From an uncultured Prevotellaceae bacterium (GTDB taxonomy: Bacteria; Bacteroidota; Bacteroidia; Bacteroidales; Muribaculaceae), in assembly GCA_947254205.1 (NCBI GenBank), contig CAMYCE010000001.1:78925-142924 (forward strand): DNA of 64,000 nt. The letters are read 5' to 3'. A program made the translations under genes and the position numbers. Below are positions 47,242 to 56,600 of this stretch, piece after piece; positions within the stretch are counted from its first letter, which is position 1; every line of letters starts with the position of its first letter. The notes below the pieces were generated by a model, which did not search any database, was not told where the DNA came from, and was given only the letters and a program-made list of their open reading frames with translations.

Positions 47242-48579
47242 TTAAGGGATTATCACTTTTTTACCGTTGTGAATATAGATGCCGGCATGGGTGGGGCGTT
47301 GAATGGGCACGCCCATCACCGTGAACCAAGCATCGCCATGCAACCTATCATCGGCTTTCACCTCATCAATGGCAGAGGCCTTGGTGATGTTGATAGCTAT
47401 TGAGCGGCTGTAGCCCTTATAGGTAGCCATGAGCACTTCCTGCCCCACTTCCTTGGGATAGGCCATGCCGGTGGACGTGATTTCGACCTTGCCATTTTGA
47501 GCTTTCCATTCCACTCCCCCATCGGTTTTAACCTTGAAGGGTGCCTTCACATCGAGCACAGTGTTACCTGCCTCAAGCAACAATGGCGTGGCATAGAGAA
47601 CGGCACGCGGTGAGTGTTCCTGTCCCTGCATTTTGAGACGTGGCAACATGCCCTCTTCAAAACACCAATAACTCTCATTGAACATGCTGGCCTGTTCCTC
47701 GCTGCGCATGGCATTGCCCAACAATTGAGCCGTGTTTTTGCACTGCGATGAAATCTCGGCTTGTGAGGGCGAATATTGGCAGTCATAATACAACTCGGCT
47801 TGCGTGGTGGGATTGGCATTGCCCATCACTCCCGAAATCTCGATATTGCCTATTGTGCCCATGTTGATGAGCCCTTTCACCACATCGTTATATAGCGGAT
47901 TGCCCACTACACCGCCCATGCGTCTGTTGCCACCATCAACGTGGCCATAGTTGACCAACCGCTCAAGCACATTGCCCACTTGCTGGCCCGAGTAGCCCAC
48001 TACACCGCCTACAATCGACTGCCCATAGATAGTGCCATAGTTCACGCAGTTGCGAACCGTGACACCCACCGTGCCACCTTTTTTTTGCGAAACAATTTGC
48101 CCGGCAACACCGCCCACATAGACCTTGCCCTTGACTTCGGCATAGTTCACAACATTCTCGATGAGCGTTCCCGACGAGGGGTTGCCCACCACTGCTGCCA
48201 CCGAATTGCCGGCATGAATGTAGCCCTCCACTATCAAATTTTTGATAGTGGCATGAGTGGTTGTGCCAAAAAGCCCTATATAGCTCTCTTCGCTCTCGAT
48301 AGCAAGATTGATGGTGTGTCCTTCGCCATCGAAATGGCCACTAAACACTCCCTCTGAGCCAACCATGCGAGTCACAGGAGTTGCAATGTCGCAAGTGAGC
48401 TTAAAAAACTTTCCCTTGGCATTATTGACGTTGACAAGGCTATCGAGCTCGGCCAAGTCGGCCACATTGCTCACCTTATAGGGGTCGCCGGCAGTGCCAC
48501 TTCCACCCGAAAAATGCTGTGCTCCAAGAGGGCTACAAGCCAACAAGGCAAGCGAAACTAAAAGTGTGTTTTTTGTCAT
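47242..48579 (-). CDS. Secreted GLUG-type repeat protein with T9SS-like tail (operon gene 6)
   Basis: The 445-residue product has a signal peptide (LLVSLALLACSPLGA), repeated glycine-rich right-handed beta-helix units (GGVAGQIV, GGVVGYSG, GGVVGNPL spaced about 40 residues apart, as in GLUG-motif proteins), a beta-rich module (SPRAVLYATPLLLEAGNTVLDVKA) and the tail RPTHAGIYIHNGKKVIIP. The same tail ends the two preceding gene products. GLUG proteins of gut Bacteroidetes are surface adhesin-like. It is the last gene of the operon; starts 18 bases after the previous stop. Confidence 0.75.
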   Translation of the reverse strand: MTKNTLLVSLALLACSPLGAQHFSGGSGTAGDPYKVSNVADLAELDSLVNVNNAKGKFFKLTCDIATPVTRMVGSEGVFSGHFDGEGHTINLAIESEESYIGLFGTTTHATIKNLIVEGYIHAGNSVAAVVGNPSSGTLIENVVNYAEVKGKVYVGGVAGQIVSQKKGGTVGVTVRNCVNYGTIYGQSIVGGVVGYSGQQVGNVLERLVNYGHVDGGNRRMGGVVGNPLYNDVVKGLINMGTIGNIEISGVMGNANPTTQAELYYDCQYSPSQAEISSQCKNTAQLLGNAMRSEEQASMFNESYWCFEEGMLPRLKMQGQEHSPRAVLYATPLLLEAGNTVLDVKAPFKVKTDGGVEWKAQNGKVEITSTGMAYPKEVGQEVLMATYKGYSRSIAINITKASAIDEVKADDRLHGDAWFTVMGVPIQRPTHAGIYIHNGKKVIIP

Positions 48580-48597
48580 GATTTTTTATCCTATACT

Positions 48598-49458
48598 TCA
48601 ACGCACTATCACTTTCTTGCCGTTGTGAATGTAGATGCCGGCTTGTGTGGGTTGAGCAATGCGCACGCCCTGCAAGTTGTACCACTCATTGGAGTCTTGC
48701 GACTCGTCGGCCTCGATATTGCACACTGCTGTTTGCACTTGGGGTTCTTGATAGGTGAATTGCACTGCAGCAGGTTCGGCATTGCGATAGCCATTACCGT
48801 CGGTAACCGCTTTGCTTTCTTTATAGTATTCCATAAAAGTCTTGGAATCACTGCCAAAAATTGCATTATAGTGAGGCTCGTCTTTGCTCTTGCGCTTCAC
48901 CAAGAAGAAACTCACTACCTCACCATCCACAGATTGGTCGCCATCGTTAACCACGGTCACAAGCAAAGTTTTACCCGTGTATTTAAATGGCTTTTCAAGT
49001 TGAAACTTGATGAGTATGTTTTCGCCGTTGGAAGCTGCCGTTTGGAAATCGGCCTTGAAGTCGAGCGAGGCATTGGGGCTTGTGTAATCGGTGACAAACC
49101 AAAGATATTTATTATTATCTTTCACAAAGTTTTCTTCGGCAACCTCGCTCAAATAGAGCTTCATGGTGCTGGTGTAGTCGGTCACATTGTAGGCTTGTGA
49201 AAAGCACGAGAAGGCTATCGAAGTGATTTCTTTATCCTTCATGGGCTCAAGCATGTTGGGCAGATAAATCGTCTGCGAACCGCTGTGTTTGTAAACAAAA
49301 GTGACAGGTGCATTTTGGCAATTAAAGCCATCAAACATGGCTTTATCATCGCCAGAATCTCCATTAAACTCACCCAGTGTTAATGTGCCTACCGAAGTTT
49401 GGGCCACACTGCTCAATGCCATTATGGCCATTCCTAAAAGTGCATAAATTTTTCTCAT
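48598..49458 (-). CDS. Secreted protein of unknown function with T9SS-like tail (operon gene 5)
   Basis: The 286-residue product has a signal peptide (IYALLGMAIMALSSVAQ), a beta-rich domain (about 20-230; FVYKHSGSQTIYLPN and LLVTVVNDGDQSVDG look like a beta-sandwich or carbohydrate-binding-like fold) and the tail WYNLQGVRIAQPTQAGIYIHNGKKVIVR, nearly identical to those of its neighbours. Family not recognised. It is 36 bases after the preceding gene's stop and clearly belongs to the TonB operon. Confidence 0.7.
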   Translation of the reverse strand: MRKIYALLGMAIMALSSVAQTSVGTLTLGEFNGDSGDDKAMFDGFNCQNAPVTFVYKHSGSQTIYLPNMLEPMKDKEITSIAFSCFSQAYNVTDYTSTMKLYLSEVAEENFVKDNNKYLWFVTDYTSPNASLDFKADFQTAASNGENILIKFQLEKPFKYTGKTLLVTVVNDGDQSVDGEVVSFFLVKRKSKDEPHYNAIFGSDSKTFMEYYKESKAVTDGNGYRNAEPAAVQFTYQEPQVQTAVCNIEADESQDSNEWYNLQGVRIAQPTQAGIYIHNGKKVIVR

Positions 49459-49494
49459 AATTTTGTGTTTTATTTAGTTACTAAAAATATTGAT

Positions 49495-50541
49495 TTATTT
49501 AACGATTACTTTTTTGCCGTTGTGAATGTAGATGCCGGCTTGTGTGGGTGCCGAGATGCGCACACCTTGCAAGGTATACCACACATCACCGCTATCGCTA
49601 ATTTCGGTTTCAACCGATTGAATGCCAGTTGTCACATTCACCTCCGAGGTTTTATTGACCAAGTCTACTTTCACCAAGTCAGAGAATGGGCTGTAGACAT
49701 TGGTGTAGGGTTTAGAGCCTTGTGGAGCACTAAAATCGGATACCGAGGCATACATGTCGTAGTAAACCACGGTTGCATCACCCTTGTAGGGCAAACTTGC
49801 AAATTTGCAGAATTTGGCATCTTCGCCCCAAGACGTTTCTGCATCTATCGACTCGTTGGCCGCAATCATTCTCACAATTTCATCGCCAGCCTTGAAATTT
49901 TGTTTCACCTCAACACGATCGAAGTAGCCCGGCAAGTTGAGGGGGGCAGTCTGATTGATGACGGAGAAAAACAGGTCTTTGGAACCATTGCTAAATTCCA
50001 ACGTGTCGGTGCTAATGCCCACACCGCCACCGGCAACATGGGCCTCGTAGGTGCTAATTTCCTTGCCGTTCTTGCCATTGCTCTCGATGCGAATGCTGTC
50101 GCCGTCGCTGCAATAGGAGCTGATAATCACTTTATACTTGCCCCCATCGGCTCGCAAGTCGAGATAGGGCGAATAGAGCAACCCGTCGACCATGCCCGTG
50201 ATAAAGCGAGGAAAACCATAGGCACTCCACCCAAAGGTGTCGGCATAGCCATCGAGAAGCATGTAATTCTCTTCTCCACCCCAAGGGTTGGCCACGTTAC
50301 CATGATCAACTCCCAAGAAATCTTCATCCACAATGGTATATTCGCCATCGCGTGTGACAGGAGTTTTGGTGTATACAAACACGCAATAGCCATCAACACC
50401 CTTCATGGGCTCCCAATTGGCGGTGAATCCTTTATTTGAAATTTCGGTGGCACGCTTCACCACCGGTTTTTGCAATGTCTTTGCCGCAAATGTGGGCATT
50501 GCCATTGCCAACAGGCTCAAAATGAGTAAATTTTTCTTCAT
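49495..50541 (-). CDS. Secreted choice-of-anchor-J-type protein with T9SS-like tail (operon gene 4)
   Basis: The 348-residue product has a signal peptide (NLLILSLLAMAMPTFA), an FN3-like opening (TEISNKGFTANWEPMKGVDGYCVFVYT) and a lectin-like beta domain (about 75-250, FLGVDHGNVANPWG, LLYSPYLDLRADGGKYKV) resembling choice-of-anchor-J domains, followed by the tail GVRISAPTQAGIYIHNGKKVIVK. Such domains often bind carbohydrate. It lies 28 bases downstream of the DUF6850 gene, connecting the TonB receptor module to secreted cargo. Confidence 0.72.
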   Translation of the reverse strand: MKKNLLILSLLAMAMPTFAAKTLQKPVVKRATEISNKGFTANWEPMKGVDGYCVFVYTKTPVTRDGEYTIVDEDFLGVDHGNVANPWGGEENYMLLDGYADTFGWSAYGFPRFITGMVDGLLYSPYLDLRADGGKYKVIISSYCSDGDSIRIESNGKNGKEISTYEAHVAGGGVGISTDTLEFSNGSKDLFFSVINQTAPLNLPGYFDRVEVKQNFKAGDEIVRMIAANESIDAETSWGEDAKFCKFASLPYKGDATVVYYDMYASVSDFSAPQGSKPYTNVYSPFSDLVKVDLVNKTSEVNVTTGIQSVETEISDSGDVWYTLQGVRISAPTQAGIYIHNGKKVIVK

Positions 50542-50569
50542 TGTAATTTTTTTTTTGTTTTAAATAGTT

Positions 50570-52072
50570 TTATAGAGTAAATAATATTTTAATTTCATAT
50601 TCATTGAAGTGCACATTTTTCAAGAAAATGCCGTGTTGCCAGCCCAATTGCGCCGAAATCACCTTACCAGCCCACACGTCGAGGTCACCTCTCACCATGA
50701 GTCTCATAGTCCACTCATCACAAGAAGCCCTGTGATCGATTGCCTGCAACATGCTGCCCACCTGCGGAGTTGCCGCCCTGTTGAGCACCAACTCATGGCT
50801 CAACGCATTGCGCCGTGCTATCGAGCCCAATGCCGAAAGCCGATTTTTCTTGCCACTCAACGAGGCTCGAGCATCAAGACCGCAAGTGAAGTGTGCCGAA
50901 GCCATGCTGTTGCCCGAATCGTGATGCCTGCTCTTGTGCATCATGAAATCGAGGTGAGGCTTCAAGCCCCAAGTCCACTTGCAGGGCAAGGCATCATTGC
51001 CCTCATAGAAGCCACACAAGCGCAACCACAAGTTGCTCTCACAATATTGCTTGCGCGACCCAATGAACGGATACACATTGCCCGTGGCATCGCCAAAAAG
51101 GTTGTCGTGTCCTGTTTTGCTCATGTATTGCCCCTGCCATTTCACTCCCATCGATGGTTTTTGCCATGCAAGTTCAAGACGGGTGTCGTGGGTGGTGAGC
51201 GAGTTGAGTGGCAAGCGATTGAGCTCGGTGAGCACTTTTTCCATGGCTCCATGCTCATAGCTGGCCGACACCGACAATCCACTTGCCTGCAAGGGCAATA
51301 GCTCAATGCTGGTGCCCCATTGCGACAACTTGTAGAAAGCCTTGTTGCTGGCACCCGAGAAGCGCACATATTCATTGCCCAAACCGGTGAAATGATACTC
51401 TTTTTCGGCACCCAACTCATTCATAAAGAGCAATTCATTGGTTTGCTTGTATCGCCCTGCCTTGACAGAAGTGGCCAAGGCATAACGCCCCAACAATTCC
51501 ACTCCCACAGCCACCGAAGCGCGCAAGTGGGCCACCGTGTTGGCTGGTCGAGGGTCGCGCTCGCGAAACTCCGACACAGCTCGATAGCCCATCGTTGCCC
51601 CCCAGTGCATCTTCCCTTTCACGCAACTATAACCACCCCACAAGTCATATTGCTCGTGGGTGAGGTCTCCTCCTTTTTCATCACCCATTACATAGGGGTA
51701 AAGAAGCAGGAAGTCGCTGGTTTCGTTCCACTTCACATGGCGAGTCACACCACCGCGATAGCCCGCTTTTCCCCACACACAATCGGTCTTACCCAAACGT
51801 TGCATCGAGGTAGCCTCCACTTGCAGGGAGCGTGCTCCATCGCCCAGTTGTGGCACACGAGCCACCGACACCGGCACAAGCCTGCCACCCAGCGCGAGAG
51901 AGGACAAGGAACTATCGGGCAACAACTGGCGCAATGCGGCATTGCGATAAGCCTGTGTGCGAAAGTTGAAGCCCCACTGCTCTTGTCGAGCTATCTCGGT
52001 CAAGGCATCACCTGCCCATGCCCATGGGGCACAGGTGAGCAACAAGAGCAATATTGAAAGGGGCCTAAGCAT
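50570..52072 (-). CDS. DUF6850-type outer-membrane-associated protein (operon gene 3)
   Basis: The 500-residue product has a signal peptide (LSILLLLLTCAPWAWA) and many amphipathic strands with aromatic ends (for example WGGYSCVKGKMHWGATMGYR, FYEGNDALPCKWTWGLKPHLDFM), and ends in LFTL, typical of outer-membrane beta-barrel proteins. Its position after a TonB receptor and a DUF4876 lipoprotein fits the DUF6850 family. The ATG overlaps the DUF4876 stop by one base (TAATG), so translation is coupled. Role within the uptake complex unknown. Confidence 0.75.
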   Translation of the reverse strand: MLRPLSILLLLLTCAPWAWAGDALTEIARQEQWGFNFRTQAYRNAALRQLLPDSSLSSLALGGRLVPVSVARVPQLGDGARSLQVEATSMQRLGKTDCVWGKAGYRGGVTRHVKWNETSDFLLLYPYVMGDEKGGDLTHEQYDLWGGYSCVKGKMHWGATMGYRAVSEFRERDPRPANTVAHLRASVAVGVELLGRYALATSVKAGRYKQTNELLFMNELGAEKEYHFTGLGNEYVRFSGASNKAFYKLSQWGTSIELLPLQASGLSVSASYEHGAMEKVLTELNRLPLNSLTTHDTRLELAWQKPSMGVKWQGQYMSKTGHDNLFGDATGNVYPFIGSRKQYCESNLWLRLCGFYEGNDALPCKWTWGLKPHLDFMMHKSRHHDSGNSMASAHFTCGLDARASLSGKKNRLSALGSIARRNALSHELVLNRAATPQVGSMLQAIDHRASCDEWTMRLMVRGDLDVWAGKVISAQLGWQHGIFLKNVHFNEYEIKILFTL

Positions 52073-53337
52073 TAAAACTGATGAAAGGGATTGGCGACAA
52101 CACGAGGTTCAAAGTCGAGTGTTGAGTTATTGGTATCCATGAGCACGGCACGCCCTTTCTCGCGCGAAGCCACCTTGCGGCGCACACTCTTGCCCAGTCG
52201 CGAAGCGTCCCAGCCAAACTCTGCCCAATAGGTGTAGCCCTTGTCGAGGTTGGGAGCTGTCACCAACCACTTGAACATGGCGGGCACACTCACATTCACA
52301 GCATCGACCACCCAACTATTGGGCACTCGATAGGCTGTGCCTGTCATGTCGGCCTCGCCTGTGGCACCCACAATGTGATAGCTATAATGATAGATATAGT
52401 TGCTCAAATAGTCGTCTTTGCCGGCGTGCATGCGCACCAGTGCATAGGACTTGAAGCCTTGGGTGTGGGGCGACCACATGGTGCGAGTTTTGCTGAAAAT
52501 GCGGTCTAAATCAGCAACTGCAGGATTGTTCACATCGCTGAATTGCGGATTGGTAGACTCGTCATACCACTCAAAATCGGCCTTAGTCTCGTCCCACGAG
52601 TTGGGATTGGCCTTGGTGTGGTCGAGGGCATTATCCACAATGAGCAACTTTCCACCCGGGAGCACAGGGTGGTCGCGCCCGGTGCCGGGAATCATGTAGA
52701 GGGCTCCCACTGCCACATCGGTGCTCATGATGTCGGGGCTGTAGTTGGACTTTTGCACCGTGAGAAAATCGCTCTCGGCAATAGCCAAACTATCGGCATA
52801 GAGCACATGGTCGGTGTTGTTGTAGAGCACAAAATACTTGTCGGCATAGAAAGATGTGCCTTGAGGCGTCTCCGAGCCTGCTGCAAAAATTTCGGCAATC
52901 ACAAAGCCATCATAGGCAACATGGGCAGGGTCGGGGTCAACATGGCTCACAAACAGGGGCAATGTGGCGACCTGGCCTTGTGTCTTCAATTCCACTCCAT
53001 CGCTATGGGCCTGCACTTCGGCAACCTTGGTGAGCAGGTCGGCATTGCGATAGGTCATTTTACCCTTAGCCTCGATGCGATAAAAGCCTGCCGGCACGAT
53101 AAACGAGAGTTTAAGGGCACTATCGGGCTGTGTGGTCACGGCATGCACCGTGCCTGTGTTCACATCGGTCAAGGTCACGCTCCAGTCGCTCAACTCGGCT
53201 TGGCTCACACCTTCGGGCAGGGTGAATTGCAAGGCCACGTCAAGCGAAGCGTCGGGTTCTTTTTTGTCGCTACATGAAACCACACCCAAGAGCAGGGCAA
53301 GTATGAGCAACAGCATTGTGGTGTTTTTTTGCATCAT
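52072..53337 (-). CDS. DUF4876 lipoprotein (operon gene 2)
   Basis: The 421-residue product has a lipoprotein signal (LLLILALLLGVVSCSDKKEP, Cys at the lipobox VVSC), an N-terminal beta domain of about 140 residues (DASLDVALQFTLPEGV) and a DUF4876-type lectin-like or beta-sandwich domain (about 145-410, IAEIFAAGSETPQGTSFYADKYFVLYNNTDHVLYADSL, DRIFSKTRTMWSPHTQGFKSYALVRM). DUF4876 lipoproteins sit beside TonB receptors in Bacteroidetes and are presumed surface-exposed ligand capture proteins. It follows the receptor by 26 bases. Confidence 0.82.
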   Translation of the reverse strand: MMQKNTTMLLLILALLLGVVSCSDKKEPDASLDVALQFTLPEGVSQAELSDWSVTLTDVNTGTVHAVTTQPDSALKLSFIVPAGFYRIEAKGKMTYRNADLLTKVAEVQAHSDGVELKTQGQVATLPLFVSHVDPDPAHVAYDGFVIAEIFAAGSETPQGTSFYADKYFVLYNNTDHVLYADSLAIAESDFLTVQKSNYSPDIMSTDVAVGALYMIPGTGRDHPVLPGGKLLIVDNALDHTKANPNSWDETKADFEWYDESTNPQFSDVNNPAVADLDRIFSKTRTMWSPHTQGFKSYALVRMHAGKDDYLSNYIYHYSYHIVGATGEADMTGTAYRVPNSWVVDAVNVSVPAMFKWLVTAPNLDKGYTYWAEFGWDASRLGKSVRRKVASREKGRAVLMDTNNSTLDFEPRVVANPFHQF

Positions 53338-53363
53338 TGTCTTATTGTTTTTTTATTGTATTT

Positions 53364-56141
53364 TCAAATATTCACGTTCATTTCCATGCCAAAGAAGGGT
53401 TTGGAGGTGCGACGCACCAGCAAGCCCGACGGGGTGGTATAGGAGGGCAAATAATCGACCATGCGATTAATGAAAAATGCCAACCGAAGCCATTTGCCAA
53501 AATTCTTGGTGGCTTTCAAGTTCACAAACACACCCAAGGGCACACGCTTGGCACGCCACATGCCACTATCGTAGCGATTGATGAGCCATTGCAGGTGGGC
53601 ATCGTGTGCACTCTCCTCGGTGTAGGGGTGCACGGTGCCAGTTGTGTCGATATAGGCGAGCGGAACGCCATTTTCACGCATCGAGCGTGAAGTAGTGAAC
53701 CATGTGCACTCGGCAGTGAGCGAGAAAGTGAGACCAAGGCGCGGGAAAAAGCTATCGGCCATGAAATTGGTATTGAATTCCTCGGCAATCGACCCCGAAT
53801 GGCTGTCGTAGTAGCCCAAATAGAGGTCGTTGATCGGCACACCATCAACCACAGCCGATGTGTTGCACCTGAACATCGCCTCGCTGTTGCTATAGGTGGT
53901 TTTGAACCATGCCCCCGCCATTGTGAAACGAGTTTTCAACGCCTCGTAGCGACGTGTCGAGAGCTGAAACTCAACCCCTTCCTTCAACAAGCGACTGCCA
54001 TTGGTGGTTTTCCCTGTCAAGCCCAGTCGCACCTTGGGAGTGTAGGGCAAGAGGGCCACATCGGGGCGAGCGTCGATGTGGGGCGGAATTGCCTTGGCAT
54101 CATATTGGCGATAGGCATAGGGAGCTGCAAGCCAACTGGTGCGAAATCCGCTCGACATGTTTTCGCGAAAGTAGGTGACCGACACGTTGCCACCATCGCA
54201 ATGCGCTCCCAGTCGCACCTCCCACTTGTCGTTGCGAGCCGGCTGCAAGCCATAGTTCACAGGATCAACGGCATAGGTGCGCAAATAGAGGCGACGCAAG
54301 TCGGGGTTCATGTTATAGTAGTTGAGTTCTATGATGTCGTGAAACTCACGGTCGGGGTAGAGTTGCAACAAGGTGGGAAACTTAGTTTGCCTGCCCCAGC
54401 CACCATTCAGGTCAATCGTGATAGTTTTGCCCCACAACTCTATCGAGGGCAGTTGCCAACTCGCATTCACACGAGGATCGAGATAAACGGTGCCGTGCAT
54501 AGCATAGCGTGCGTCAAGGTGCAGCAACTGCATTGCCCTTACACCCCAATCAAGTTGCCAGCGATGCGCGCCAGCCTTGAGCGTGGCCCTGTGCCACAAG
54601 TAGGCCCCAAGCTGATGCGAGGCAGGAATGTGATTGTAGTCGCGTGGGCGATAGGGAGTGCCGGGACTGATGGGGCGAGCAGGGTCGTATTGTTGCCCAT
54701 GGCCATAGTTCTTGTCCATGCGCCACTCCACGCCGGCATTGAGACGATGAGAAATTTCACGTGTAGTGAAAGCCAACAAGCCTTTCAACTTGGCAAAAAG
54801 GTTGAGGGGGCGACCATCAACTCGAGCTTGAGCCAAATAGTGATAGGGCAAAAATGCACCGTCGTGCTCACCGGCCTCAAGCGAGGTGTTCACCGCCACA
54901 TCGCGCGAGAGGTTCACCTCCTTGTCTTGCTCAATGAGGCTGCGCTCATAGCTCATGGCCAAGTCGAGATTGAGCGACTGCAACACAGCACCGGGCTTGG
55001 GCGTGAACAGGAGCGATTGCGACATGCTCCAATGGTTGTAGCTCGACTTGTAGCGGTCGGCACGTTGCTTCATCACCTCGGCATCACGTTTTTGATTGTC
55101 AAATGAGCCGGTGTAGTCGACACTCGCCTGCCAGCGCATGGTGGCACCATGGGCAAGTTTCCACACGTCTTTCATGCGTGCCATGAGGGTGAAACGCTTG
55201 TAGTTGTTGAGCGGATTGCGAGGATCGGCCTTGGCATCAAGATAGTCGATGCCCCAGTTGGCGACATAGCTACCCCTCTTGAGCCCCTTGCCTGCATAGA
55301 GCAATTTGCTATAGGAATCGGCCTTGAAGCGAAATTCGAGCGGTGTGGCAGTGAGTTTGCGCTTAATCACAACTACTCCACTGGTGAGGTCGCCATATTC
55401 AACAGGGGCAATGCCCCTTATCACCTCCACCTGCTCAATGTTGTCGGTGGCAATGGTGCGCATGTCCACCCCTGCCCCCACATGGTTGCGTCCTGCATCG
55501 GGGTCGCCATTCGACGCGCTCGACGCCTGCATCACCTGCTGCATGTTGGCATTACTGCTCATGGGCATTCCATCGATGATAAAGGCTGTGCCCAAAGCCG
55601 CAATGTCGTAGTTGCTATTGCCACTGCCAGCCTGACGCAGGTTGATGCTGTGGGCTTGGGTGAGTTGGGGCAACGAAGTGTGGCCACCGGGCAACAATGC
55701 AAGCAAGTCGGCAAAACTGGAGGGCTGAATGTGCTCGATGGCACGACGATCAATCACACTTGCCGAGGTGATGCCCTGCGACTCGCGAGCCGTGACCACC
55801 ACCTCGCCCAGCAAGCGGGCATCGGGGTGCAACAAGAGCTTCACTTGGGCTTTGCCTGCCACCATGCCACGTTGAATAGCCTTTTGATAGCCCAAAAACG
55901 AAGCCACCAAGCCATAGGAGCCACGGGGCACTGCTCCAAGCAAGAATGCTCCACGGCTATCGGTCATGGTGCTATACTGCTTGCCATGGCAATCGGTGAG
56001 CACAACTGTGGCACAGGCTATTGCACTCTTGGTCGAGGCTTCAACAACCACACCCTCCACAACATCGGCATGAGCGACAGTGGCAAGTGGCAGTGATAAA
56101 ATGAAGCATAATAGAGTAGCAAATTTTCCCTTCAATGGCAT
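53364..56141 (-). CDS. TonB-dependent receptor with carboxypeptidase-like extension (operon gene 1)
   Basis: I chose the ATG at 56141 because it starts the signal peptide MPLKGKFATLLCFILSLPLATVAHA, giving 925 residues; an upstream in-frame start at 56204 adds 21 residues before it. The protein has a CarboxypepD-regulatory-like domain (VVEGVVVEASTKSAIACATVVLTDCHGKQ, about 25-110), a TonB/plug domain with LGEVVVTARES and SINLRQAGSGNSNYDIAALGTAFIIDGMPM, and a barrel ending FFGMEMNVNI. The ligand is unknown; no SusD partner is present. It opens a six-gene operon. Confidence 0.87.
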   Translation of the reverse strand: MPLKGKFATLLCFILSLPLATVAHADVVEGVVVEASTKSAIACATVVLTDCHGKQYSTMTDSRGAFLLGAVPRGSYGLVASFLGYQKAIQRGMVAGKAQVKLLLHPDARLLGEVVVTARESQGITSASVIDRRAIEHIQPSSFADLLALLPGGHTSLPQLTQAHSINLRQAGSGNSNYDIAALGTAFIIDGMPMSSNANMQQVMQASSASNGDPDAGRNHVGAGVDMRTIATDNIEQVEVIRGIAPVEYGDLTSGVVVIKRKLTATPLEFRFKADSYSKLLYAGKGLKRGSYVANWGIDYLDAKADPRNPLNNYKRFTLMARMKDVWKLAHGATMRWQASVDYTGSFDNQKRDAEVMKQRADRYKSSYNHWSMSQSLLFTPKPGAVLQSLNLDLAMSYERSLIEQDKEVNLSRDVAVNTSLEAGEHDGAFLPYHYLAQARVDGRPLNLFAKLKGLLAFTTREISHRLNAGVEWRMDKNYGHGQQYDPARPISPGTPYRPRDYNHIPASHQLGAYLWHRATLKAGAHRWQLDWGVRAMQLLHLDARYAMHGTVYLDPRVNASWQLPSIELWGKTITIDLNGGWGRQTKFPTLLQLYPDREFHDIIELNYYNMNPDLRRLYLRTYAVDPVNYGLQPARNDKWEVRLGAHCDGGNVSVTYFRENMSSGFRTSWLAAPYAYRQYDAKAIPPHIDARPDVALLPYTPKVRLGLTGKTTNGSRLLKEGVEFQLSTRRYEALKTRFTMAGAWFKTTYSNSEAMFRCNTSAVVDGVPINDLYLGYYDSHSGSIAEEFNTNFMADSFFPRLGLTFSLTAECTWFTTSRSMRENGVPLAYIDTTGTVHPYTEESAHDAHLQWLINRYDSGMWRAKRVPLGVFVNLKATKNFGKWLRLAFFINRMVDYLPSYTTPSGLLVRRTSKPFFGMEMNVNI

Positions 56142-56173
56142 ACAGCAACAAAAACGTGTGTTTAAACGTTTCA

Positions 56174-56205
56174 CAAAATTACCGTTACCTTCCAAGGAAG
56201 GCAAT
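56174..56205 (-). promoter_or_regulatory. Promoter for the TonB-DUF4876 operon
   Basis: The minus strand has TAATTTTG at 56181-56174 and TTG at 56204-56202, 20 bases apart, close to the Bacteroidetes -33/-7 pattern. The -7 box is 33 bases before the start at 56141. Direct repeats lie directly upstream (56204-56253). Confidence 0.5.
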
Positions 56206-56253
56206 ACCTAAAAACCATGAAAAAAGGGACTACAAAATACCTAAAAATACCTA
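56204..56253. repeat. Direct repeats of ATACCTAAAAA at the TonB operon promoter
   Basis: ATACCTAAAAA occurs at 56204 and 56237 (period 33) and ATACCTA again at 56247. Their position just upstream of the predicted -33 region suggests binding sites of an activator. Confidence 0.55.
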
Positions 56254-56279
56254 TTGCACCCTATCCTAATATAGCACAA

Positions 56280-56314
56280 TCCCCTTAATTCCATTTATCG
56301 AGGAATTAAAGGGA
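56280..56314. terminator. Hairpin between the WYL remnant and the TonB operon
   Basis: Stem TCCCCTTAATTCC / GGAATTAAAGGGA (one G-T mismatch) with loop ATTTATCGA. On the plus strand it is followed by TTTTAG. It could isolate the operon from upstream readthrough. Confidence 0.4.
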
Positions 56315-56346
56315 TTTTAGGGAGGGAGAAACTATATCTACACAGG

Positions 56347-56600
56347 CTATGGAGTGTGGGGATAGAGCTTTGCCATCGAGTGGGCAAAGTCGACCATCTC
56401 GGCACGCACAGTGGCTGGCCAGAGCACCTTCTACCATGTCGCCTTCCATGCGATGTTGACGTAGAACAGCCCCTCGGTGGCATTGCGCCAGCGATGAAAG
56501 TTGCGCAACGACATGTCACGACCACCGCTCAACTCCACATTGTCGCGCCACTTGTCGTTGATTTCCTCAAAGGTGATTCGGCCGGCTCGCTTGATAAATG
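56347..56600 (-). pseudogene. Remnant of a WYL-domain transcriptional regulator
   Basis: Read on the minus strand, the frame gives IKRAGRITFEEINDKWRDN and MSLRNFHRWRNATEGLFYVNI, matching the N-terminal helix-turn-helix of Bacteroidales WYL regulators (a pattern like GxISLxELNxKW...TFHNHRNAIEEMF). It then jumps to WKATW, an in-frame TAG stop, and KVLWPATVRAEMVDFAHSMAKLYP, which resembles the C-terminal end of WYL proteins. The central sensing domain is missing, the 5' end is replaced by the end of a repeat element at 56593-56612, and there is an in-frame stop, so the gene is dead. Confidence 0.6.

Noticed and set aside
53799..55106. 435-codon open frame opposite the TonB receptor gene
   Set aside because: The minus-strand product is a clear receptor with plug and barrel; the plus-strand frame has no signal, domain or promoter.
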